Source: an uncultured Lachnospiraceae bacterium (lineage in GTDB: Bacteria; Bacillota; Clostridia; Lachnospirales; Lachnospiraceae). From it: a stretch of DNA of 5,991 bases. This document shows, one piece after another, positions 1 through 5,601 of the stretch (the first letter of the stretch is position 1; each line of letters begins with the position of its first letter). Position numbers and translations under genes: made by a program. The notes below the pieces were generated by a model. It was not told where the DNA came from. It ran no database searches and saw only the letters and a list, made by a program, of their open reading frames with translations. The stretch is from contig CADCOL010000250.1 of assembly GCA_902803015.1 (NCBI GenBank), forward strand, positions 1-5,991, read 5' to 3'.

Positions 1-176
1 CATTACGAGGCGGAAAGCTTCTTACAAAGGAAGAGGAGGAGTGCGTAATTGCACTTGTAAACCTTGGATATCAGCGTGCGAATGCCGTAAAAGCAGTAGA
101 ACTTGTAGAAAATGCAGCATCCCTTTCCACTGAAGATTTGCTTAAGGCAGCTCTTAAGAACGTGATGTTTTTGTAA
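1..176 (+). CDS. ruvA: RuvA C-terminal fragment (Holliday junction-binding subunit), 5' truncated
   Basis: This is the last 57 codons of a gene that begins before the window; the reading frame starts at base 3 and ends with TAA at 174-176. The peptide has the helical C-terminal domain III pattern of RuvA: an acidic run (EEEE), then a segment ending in LVNLGYQRANAVKAVE, then a final helix ending in KNVMFL. In the family, RuvA tetramers bind the four-way Holliday junction, and domain III contacts and stimulates the RuvB motor during branch migration in recombination and fork rescue. The identification is supported by ruvB starting 12 bases after the stop, the usual ruvAB order. The junction-binding domains I and II lie outside the window and cannot be checked. 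The fragment is short, so the call rests on the LGY motif plus context. Confidence 0.9.
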   Translation, partial: LRGGKLLTKEEEECVIALVNLGYQRANAVKAVELVENAASLSTEDLLKAALKNVMFL

Positions 177-188
177 TAGGATTTATAT

Positions 189-1184
189 ATGGCAAGAGTT
201 ATCGAAACGAAAATTACAAACGAAGATGTCAAACTGGATCAGTCACTGCGACCGATCAGTCTGGAAGAGTATATCGGACAGGAAAAGATAAAGGAATCGC
301 TCGGAATCAGTATTAATGCGGCTAAAATGCGCAAGGATTCCCTGGATCATATTCTTTTGTACGGACCACCGGGACTCGGAAAAACAACATTGTCCGCGAT
401 TATTGCAAACGAAATGGGTGTAAACATAAAAATCACATCCGGCCCGGCAATCGATAAACCCGGAGATATTGCGGCAATTCTGAATATGCTTTCCGAAGGG
501 GACGTGCTTTTTATCGATGAAATCCACCGTTTAAACCGTCAGGTGGAAGAAGTTCTGTATCCGGCAATGGAGGATTTTTGCATCGATATCATGATCGGGG
601 ACGGTCCGAATGCCAAATCCGTAAGACTGAATTTGCCCCATTTTACACTGATTGGAGCAACGACCCGAGCGGGTATGCTTTCGGCACCTTTAAGAGATCG
701 CTTCGGCATGATTGAACGCCTCGAGTATTATTCTCCCGAAGAACTTTCCCGAATTATTATGAATTCCGCAAAGAAGCTCGGAATCGAAACAGATCCGGAG
801 GGGGCGCTTGAAATGGCAAGAAGAAGCCGCGGCACGCCGAGACTTGCAAACCGCGTATTAAAACGCGTGCGCGATTACGCGATGGTTTGTGCGGACGGAG
901 CCATTACTCTGGAAGTTGCAAACGATGCGTTAAATATGCTTGATATCGATAAACTCGGCCTTGATTATATTGACCGCAATGTATTGATGACCATGATTGA
1001 AAAATTCGACGGTGGTCCGGTGGGCCTGGAAACCCTGGCTGCAACAATCGGCGAGGATTCCGGAACGCTTGAGGACGTTTACGAACCGTATCTTTTAAAG
1101 AACGGACTCATCGTCAGAACGCCGCGCGGACGTGTTGTAACAAAGCTTGCCTATTCCCATTTTGGTCTTGAAGCAAAAGAGTGA
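189..1184 (+). CDS. ruvB: RuvB, Holliday junction branch-migration AAA+ ATPase
   Basis: This is a complete 331-residue RuvB, the normal family length. As a hexameric ring it uses ATP to pull DNA through the RuvA-bound Holliday junction; it acts on the nucleoid in recombinational repair. Visible motifs are the N-terminal [12 protein letters not shown] segment (about 20-31), Walker [10 protein letters not shown] (59-67), Walker B LFIDEIHR (107-114), sensor 1 GATTRAG (156-162), the APLRDRFG arginine-finger region (166-173), sensor 2 GTPRLANR (215-222) and a C-terminal winged-helix DNA-binding domain (about 255-331, with [15 protein letters not shown]). No key residue is missing. The ATG at 189 is preceded by AGGA at 178-181 with a 7-base spacer, and it follows the ruvA stop by 12 bases, so the two are co-transcribed and probably translationally linked. 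The last codons contain the -35 box of the next promoter. Confidence 0.98.
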   Translation: MARVIETKITNEDVKLDQSLRPISLEEYIGQEKIKESLGISINAAKMRKDSLDHILLYGPPGLGKTTLSAIIANEMGVNIKITSGPAIDKPGDIAAILNMLSEGDVLFIDEIHRLNRQVEEVLYPAMEDFCIDIMIGDGPNAKSVRLNLPHFTLIGATTRAGMLSAPLRDRFGMIERLEYYSPEELSRIIMNSAKKLGIETDPEGALEMARRSRGTPRLANRVLKRVRDYAMVCADGAITLEVANDALNMLDIDKLGLDYIDRNVLMTMIEKFDGGPVGLETLAATIGEDSGTLEDVYEPYLLKNGLIVRTPRGRVVTKLAYSHFGLEAKE

Positions 1185-1196
1185 AACGTGTATAAT
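1168..1196 (+). promoter_or_regulatory. Predicted sigma-A promoter for zapA and downstream genes
   Basis: A TTGAAG -35 box at 1168-1173 (4 of 6 consensus bases, TTGA intact) lies exactly 17 bases from a perfect TATAAT -10 box at 1191-1196. The -35 is inside the last codons of ruvB, and the -10 lies just after the ruvB stop. Transcription would start near 1203, giving a leader of about 33 bases before zapA. This suggests the division/cell-wall block can be transcribed independently of ruvAB. No terminator separates the two, so read-through from ruvAB is also likely. Seen in sequence only; no transcript data. Confidence 0.6.
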
Positions 1197-1223
1197 AATT
1201 ACGTGTAAATAAGCCATTTTTTC

Positions 1224-1230
1224 GGAGGTG
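1224..1230 (+). promoter_or_regulatory. Strong Shine-Dalgarno for zapA
   Basis: GGAGGTG matches the 3' end of 16S rRNA almost perfectly and sits 5-7 bases before the ATG at 1236. It is the strongest ribosome binding site in the window and fixes the zapA start. It contrasts with the absent or weak site of the next gene. Confidence 0.85.
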
Positions 1231-1235
1231 CGGAT

Positions 1236-1655
1236 ATGTCAACGAAAGTGGATACCGAGGTAATTGTAGGCGGTAAAGTCTTTACCATCAGCGGATACGA
1301 AAGCGAAGAATATTTACAGAAAGTTGCCACATATTTAAACGGCAAATACAATGATTTTAACAAAGAGGACGGATTCCGTCGTCTTACCATGGATTATCAG
1401 AGTCTGTTAATCCAGTTTAACATTGCGGATGACTATTTTAAGGCAAAGAATCAGATTGAGCTTTTAAACGACGAATTAAAGAGTCGCGAAGACGATCTTT
1501 GCAATATTAAGCATGAACTGATTTCCACGCAGATTAAACTCGACAATCAGGAAAAGAACATCAATACCCTGAAAGCGGATCTGACCGAGAAGGAAAAGAA
1601 GATTATCCGTCTGGAAACCGAGTTAAAAGAGCGCGAGCGTAAAGACAACAAATAA
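1236..1655 (+). CDS. zapA: ZapA, FtsZ-ring-associated cell division protein
   Basis: This 139-residue cytoplasmic protein resembles ZapA. An N-terminal globular head carries the family pattern TEVIVGGKVFTISG (7-20), then SEEYLQKVATYLNGK (23-37), a region that typically pairs two beta strands with a helix. A long, charged, nearly continuous helix follows from about residue 54 to the end and should form a coiled coil. ZapA dimers and tetramers cross-link FtsZ protofilaments and stabilise the division ring. Members in model bacteria are about 85-110 residues; this one has a longer coiled coil ending in a Lys/Glu/Arg-rich tail. The start is well supported by the strong Shine-Dalgarno upstream. 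Its TAA stop overlaps the ATG of the U32 gene by one base. The head sequence plus neighbouring cell-wall genes make the call firm; function is inferred from family. Confidence 0.9.
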   Translation: MSTKVDTEVIVGGKVFTISGYESEEYLQKVATYLNGKYNDFNKEDGFRRLTMDYQSLLIQFNIADDYFKAKNQIELLNDELKSREDDLCNIKHELISTQIKLDNQEKNINTLKADLTEKEKKIIRLETELKERERKDNK

Positions 1656-3889
1656 TGAACAATTCACGGAACGAACAATATAAAGGCCCGGAATTGCTGG
1701 CTCCTGCCGGTGATTTTCAGGCCTTTTTGGGTGCAATTAATGCGGGGGCGGATGCCGTTTACTTAGCCGGAAACATGTATGGGGCCCGCGCATACGCAAA
1801 AAATCTGACCGAAGAAGAGATTCTTTCGGCACTTGATTATGCCCATATTCACGGACGTAAAATCTATTTAACCGTCAATACGCTGACCAAAGACGGTGAA
1901 GGAGAAGGATTGAAAGACTATCTTTCACCTTTTTATTTTGCGGGACTTGACGGCGTAATCGTACAGGATATCGGCGTGATGTGTTATTTGCGCGAAGTTT
2001 TCCCGGATTTGCCGATTCATGTCAGCACCCAGGCTACGGTAAGTTCCGTTTATGGTGCGAAATTTTACAAAGAATTCGGCGCGACCAGAGTGGTTCCCGC
2101 AAGAGAACTGACTTTGCCCGAGATAAAGGAGATCGTGAACCTGGGAATCGAAACGGAATGTTTCATTCACGGTTCCATGTGTTATTCCTATTCCGGACAG
2201 TGCCTGTTTTCTTCATATTTAGGCGGCAGAAGCGGTAACCGCGGACGCTGCGCAGGACCGTGCAGGCAGCCGTACTGTTTAAAAGAACGTGCCAAAGATG
2301 CGTATATTCTGTCTTTAAAGGATATGTGTACCCTCGAAATTCTTCCGGAATTAATTGATGCGGGAATTACTTCGTTTAAAATCGAAGGCCGCATGAAATC
2401 GCCTTCCTATGCGGCGGGTGTAACTGCAATTTACCGAAAATACATCGACCGCTATCTTTCAAATCCCTGTGCTAAATACAAAGTGGAAGAGCAGGATTTA
2501 AGAGATTTGAAGAATCTCTATCTTCGCACGGATTTACAGCGCGGATATTACGAAAAGAACCATGACAAAAACATGGTCAGCATTTCTTCGCCTTCCTACA
2601 ATAAAACCGATGAGGAGTTAAGTGCAAAGCTGACCGAGCTGTACTGCAGAAAGAAAGAACCGGTTACAATTCCCGCTAAAATATCATTTGTTACCGGAGA
2701 AAAAGCAAAATTAACCTTTGAATTCAAAGGAAAAACATATGAAATCGAAGGCGATGAAGTCTTGGAAGCTCAGAAAGCACCGCTTTCAAAAGATGATCTT
2801 GTGAAACGTTTTGCAAAGTCTTCGGAGGGAATGTTTGCATTTGATGCCGAAATAAATGTTTCGGAAGATGCATTTCTTCCCGTGGGCGCAATTAACGCGC
2901 TAAGAAGACAGGGTGAAGAACTTCTGATTTCTCATATACGCGATGAATTTGATACCAGACGAATCAACGACAATTCACAATTTGCTGTTAAATCCGATTT
3001 GAAAGCCGATGCGAAAACATCAGGAGCAGAAGCAAAAGCCTTAACAAAACCGAACTCGGCAAACGGTACGGGCTTTCGCATATTTGCGACAACACCTGAG
3101 CAGGCAGGAGCGGCACGGGAGTTTATTAATAGTTACGAAGCAGATCATCCGAAGAATTCCGACAATAAATCGGCATCTTTTTATTTGGTAATTCCGGCAA
3201 ATCTGTATTCGACCACCCGGCAAATACCCGGCACCTGTTTAAGCCTCCCGTTTGTTCTTCGAAGCGCCAACACGGAAAGATTGCGTGAAACAATTTTACG
3301 TGCGGAAGAAGATTCGAATATCAAAGGATATTATGTTAACCAAACAGACTCATTTCAGCTTTTAAAAGACTTAAACGTTAAGAAAGATATTTACGGCGAT
3401 CTGAATCTGTATGTGATGAATTCGCGTTCGGCCGGACTGTGCCAAAAGTTGTTAAACGGTTATACAATTGCTCCGGAATGCTCCAAAAACGAGCTTTCAG
3501 GTGTTACTGCAGGAGAACTTTTCTTTTACGGCCGCGTCCCCCTGATGCAAAGTGCAAATTGCGTGAAACTGACGACAAACAGCTGCAATCATACCGAAGA
3601 ATTCGTTGAAATCACGGACCGCTTGCGTGCCCGTTTTCCGATTTATTCACATTGCAGCGAAAATATATGTTATAATACAATTTATAATTCTGTGCCTTTG
3701 TCGCTGCATAAGCATGCAGGGACTGTTTTGAGTGCGGGAATAAAAACCTTTCAACTTCGTTTTACGACGGAAAGCCCGAAGGAGATGACGAAGATTCTTT
3801 CGTATCTGTCGAATGTTATTTTGGAAGGCGAAAAGAGCGAAGCCTTTTATGATTATACGAACGGTCACTTCGTAAAAGGCGTTTTGTAG
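1655..3889 (+). CDS. U32-family protein, RlhA/TrhP-like RNA hydroxylation enzyme (historically 'peptidase U32')
   Basis: This 744-residue protein has a U32 core at about residues 12-260, beginning ELLAPAGDFQAF. The family signature is intact at 168-186 (ECFIHGSMC...GQCLFS). Cysteines 176, 183, 199 and 203 are arranged as in U32 proteins that hold an iron-sulfur cluster. A DUF3656-like segment follows at about 325-427 (ending near INALRRQGEELL), which is the architecture of E. coli RlhA, the protein required for hydroxylation of a 23S rRNA cytidine using prephenate; the related TrhP modifies tRNA. A polar, Ala/Lys/Ser-rich linker (about 437-473) leads to a further C-terminal domain of about 270 residues with an H-C-S-E-N-I-C-Y-N motif (666-674). 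RlhA is about 650 residues, so this protein is longer. RNA modification is the likely role and proteolysis is doubtful; the exact substrate cannot be told. The ATG overlaps the zapA stop (TAATG) and has no good Shine-Dalgarno, which suggests translation by re-initiation. Confidence 0.88.
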   Translation: MNNSRNEQYKGPELLAPAGDFQAFLGAINAGADAVYLAGNMYGARAYAKNLTEEEILSALDYAHIHGRKIYLTVNTLTKDGEGEGLKDYLSPFYFAGLDGVIVQDIGVMCYLREVFPDLPIHVSTQATVSSVYGAKFYKEFGATRVVPARELTLPEIKEIVNLGIETECFIHGSMCYSYSGQCLFSSYLGGRSGNRGRCAGPCRQPYCLKERAKDAYILSLKDMCTLEILPELIDAGITSFKIEGRMKSPSYAAGVTAIYRKYIDRYLSNPCAKYKVEEQDLRDLKNLYLRTDLQRGYYEKNHDKNMVSISSPSYNKTDEELSAKLTELYCRKKEPVTIPAKISFVTGEKAKLTFEFKGKTYEIEGDEVLEAQKAPLSKDDLVKRFAKSSEGMFAFDAEINVSEDAFLPVGAINALRRQGEELLISHIRDEFDTRRINDNSQFAVKSDLKADAKTSGAEAKALTKPNSANGTGFRIFATTPEQAGAAREFINSYEADHPKNSDNKSASFYLVIPANLYSTTRQIPGTCLSLPFVLRSANTERLRETILRAEEDSNIKGYYVNQTDSFQLLKDLNVKKDIYGDLNLYVMNSRSAGLCQKLLNGYTIAPECSKNELSGVTAGELFFYGRVPLMQSANCVKLTTNSCNHTEEFVEITDRLRARFPIYSHCSENICYNTIYNSVPLSLHKHAGTVLSAGIKTFQLRFTTESPKEMTKILSYLSNVILEGEKSEAFYDYTNGHFVKGVL
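3646..3676 (+). promoter_or_regulatory. Candidate internal promoter for the SEDS/PBP pair
   Basis: Inside the 3' end of the U32 gene is a perfect extended -10, TGtTATAAT at 3668-3676. A TTCACA -35-like box (5 of 6 consensus) lies at 3646-3651, with a 19-base spacer. The spacer is longer than ideal, but an extended -10 relaxes the need for a good -35. A start near 3683 would give a leader of about 215 bases before the SEDS gene. The surrounding DNA is locally AT-rich. It overlaps codons for a Cys-Tyr-Asn segment, so chance resemblance is possible. Confidence 0.4.
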
Positions 3890-3895
3890 AGGAAA
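3888..3895 (+). promoter_or_regulatory. Ribosome binding site of the SEDS gene, overlapping the U32 stop codon
   Basis: AGAGGAAA directly precedes the ATG at 3898. Its first two bases are the last two of the U32 TAG stop (3887-3889). The stop of one gene and the ribosome landing site of the next therefore share bases, an arrangement that supports translational coupling and fixes the start at 3898. Confidence 0.7.
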
Positions 3896-3897
3896 TC

Positions 3898-5601
3898 ATG
3901 GCAAGTTTTATATCGGAAACATCCAACTATTTATTTGTTTGGATTATTCTGGCATATGTCATTACGAATATTATCGTGTTCTTCTTTAAGAATCCGGAAG
4001 AGCACAAGCATTTTTATGCATTTCAGTTCATCATTGCAATCCTGTTTCACGCAGTCGGATACATTACGTTATTTATGCGCTCCGAGGACCTGAAATACTT
4101 CTTTTTCTTTGCGTTCCAGGAGATTATTATCATTGCGATTGTCATGATTTATCTAACGTTGTATCCGTCCATCAGCCGGTTGCTTTTGAACAATATGATA
4201 TTCTTTCTGGATATCAGTTTCGTCATTCTCGGCCGACTGGCGTTTACGAATGCGTTAAGACAGTTCATTTTCACCATCGTTCTTTTGATCGTTTCACTGT
4301 TTATCCCGTTCGTTTATCAAAAGATTAAATTCTGGCGATCGATTCCGTACGCATATTGTGCACTCGGAATTATATCGCTTGCTTCCGTATGGCTGACAGG
4401 TACGGTTACTCACGGTTCCAAACTGATTCTTACTTTAAAATTGTTTGGCTACAATTTCCGTTTCCAGCCTTCCGAATTTGTAAAGCTGTCCATGGTATTC
4501 TTCATGGCGGCATTATTTGCCCAGAAAAAGAATAAATTAAGATATCTGCTCGGCGTATTGTTCATGTTCGTACATATCATGCTTTTGGTAATTACAAAAG
4601 ACCTGGGATCCGCGGGAATTTATCTTGTTACCATGGTATTTATGCTGTTTTGTGCATCGTGTTCTCCCTTCGTGCTTCCTGCGGGAGCGGCGGCATCGGC
4701 CGGAGGATTTTACTTTGCCTACAAGGAATTCGCACATGTCAGAATTCGTGTCAAAACATGGCTCAATCCTTTTGAAGACGTGGAAAATACAGGCTGGCAG
4801 CTTTCGCAGTCCCTCTTTGCAATCGGTACCGGCGGATGGTTCGGCATGGGTCTGTTCCAGGGATATCCGAAATCGATTCCGTACGTGGAAGAGGACTTTA
4901 TCTTTTCGGCAATCGGCGAAGAGATGGGCGTACTGTTTTCCGTTCTTTTAATCGCACTTTATCTTTGCACGGCACTTCATATCATTCGTTACAGTTACCG
5001 TGTAAAATCGACATTCCATCAGTATCTGCTGTTCGGATTTGCCGTATGCTTTGCGGTTCAGGTATTTGTAACCATCGGCGGCGGTACCAGACTGATTCCT
5101 TTGACCGGTGTCACATTGCCGTTAATCAGTATGGGTGGTTCGTCACTTTCGACGACGTTATTAATGTTCTCGATTATCCAGAGTATTTACGTAAAGGAAT
5201 TCGATTATAAGAATCTTTCCAAACAGAAAGTCAGTGCAATCGAAGAAGAGGAAGACGAAGAATTCTTAAGCGACGATGACGACGAGTACGACGATGACGA
5301 GTATGAAGACGACGAATACGAAGATGATGAGTACGAAGACGATGAAACGGAAAACAACGAATTTTACGAAGATGACGAAGATCGGGATTTGTACGATGAA
5401 TATTTAGGCGATGATGAGGAAGAGGACATCGAAGGAATCATCGCATCCGAGAGTGATATCGCGGAAGGCGAAGACGATGAAGCCGATGAAACCGAGGAAC
5501 AAAAAGACCTTCTTGCTTCCCCGACCGTGGATCTGACCGTGGTGCAAAAGGAAATGAAGAAGAAAGAAATGATTGAGGATTTTAACTTTGAAGATATCTG
5601 A
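3898..5601 (+). CDS. SEDS-family (FtsW/RodA/SpoVE) peptidoglycan glycosyltransferase with long acidic C-terminal tail
   Basis: This is a 567-residue polytopic membrane protein. SEDS proteins polymerise lipid II into glycan strands together with a class B PBP. Family landmarks are QPSEFVKL (190-197), KDLGSAG, a large extracellular-loop region with GWQLSQSLFAIGTGGWFG, EEDFIFSAIGEEMG with Asp333 at the position of the catalytic aspartate, and RLIPLTGVTLPLISMGGSSL near the end of the membrane core. QPSE lies later than in E. coli FtsW or RodA, so about two extra N-terminal membrane segments are likely; this and LGRLAFTNALRQ (111-122) recall actinobacterial RodA. The membrane part ends near residue 440. 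Residues 449-535 are extraordinarily acidic (56 Asp/Glu of 87, one Arg), followed by a short Lys-rich stretch (551-556) and an acidic end. The tail should be cytoplasmic. FtsW versus RodA cannot be decided from sequence alone. The PBP gene overlaps its last 14 bases. Confidence 0.95.
   Translation: MASFISETSNYLFVWIILAYVITNIIVFFFKNPEEHKHFYAFQFIIAILFHAVGYITLFMRSEDLKYFFFFAFQEIIIIAIVMIYLTLYPSISRLLLNNMIFFLDISFVILGRLAFTNALRQFIFTIVLLIVSLFIPFVYQKIKFWRSIPYAYCALGIISLASVWLTGTVTHGSKLILTLKLFGYNFRFQPSEFVKLSMVFFMAALFAQKKNKLRYLLGVLFMFVHIMLLVITKDLGSAGIYLVTMVFMLFCASCSPFVLPAGAAASAGGFYFAYKEFAHVRIRVKTWLNPFEDVENTGWQLSQSLFAIGTGGWFGMGLFQGYPKSIPYVEEDFIFSAIGEEMGVLFSVLLIALYLCTALHIIRYSYRVKSTFHQYLLFGFAVCFAVQVFVTIGGGTRLIPLTGVTLPLISMGGSSLSTTLLMFSIIQSIYVKEFDYKNLSKQKVSAIEEEEDEEFLSDDDDEYDDDEYEDDEYEDDEYEDDETENNEFYEDDEDRDLYDEYLGDDEEEDIEGIIASESDIAEGEDDEADETEEQKDLLASPTVDLTVVQKEMKKKEMIEDFNFEDI
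5278..5352 (+). repeat. Five tandem 15-bp units encoding DDEYE-type pentapeptides
   Basis: Five consecutive 15-base units encode DDEYD, DDEYE, DDEYE, DDEYE and DDETE (residues 461-485 of the SEDS protein). Synonymous positions differ between units (GAC/GAT, GAG/GAA, TAC/TAT), so the peptide pattern is better preserved than the DNA. Copy number could vary between strains by slippage in multiples of five residues without breaking the frame. Confidence 0.85.
5575..5579 (+). promoter_or_regulatory. Shine-Dalgarno for the TTG-started PBP gene, inside the SEDS coding sequence
   Basis: GAGGA at 5575-5579 lies 8 bases before a TTG at 5588. The same bases code for the Glu-Asp pair near the SEDS C-terminus. 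It is the only good ribosome binding site upstream of the PBP frame, which is closed by TGA at 5570-5572, and so decides the start. Confidence 0.7.

Noticed and set aside
243..527. 94-residue - strand frame inside ruvB
   Set aside because: It is antisense to the Walker A and Walker B region of ruvB, with no motif or promoter of its own.
1185..1235. Intrinsic terminator between ruvB and zapA
   Set aside because: The TTTTTT run at 1216-1221 is not preceded by a GC-rich stem; no convincing hairpin is visible.
1655..3889. Annotation of the U32 gene as a protease
   Set aside because: The family name is historical. The four-cysteine cluster and RlhA-like architecture point to RNA hydroxylation, and no protease catalytic motif is seen.
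4625..5210. Two + strand open frames (108 and 124 residues) within the SEDS gene
   Set aside because: They lie entirely inside well-supported SEDS coding sequence with catalytic motifs, and have Arg/Ser-rich composition typical of out-of-frame translation.
5573..5575. TTG at 5573 as an alternative PBP start
   Set aside because: The GAGGA lies downstream of or overlaps it, and no ribosome site sits at proper spacing upstream; TTG 5588 fits much better.
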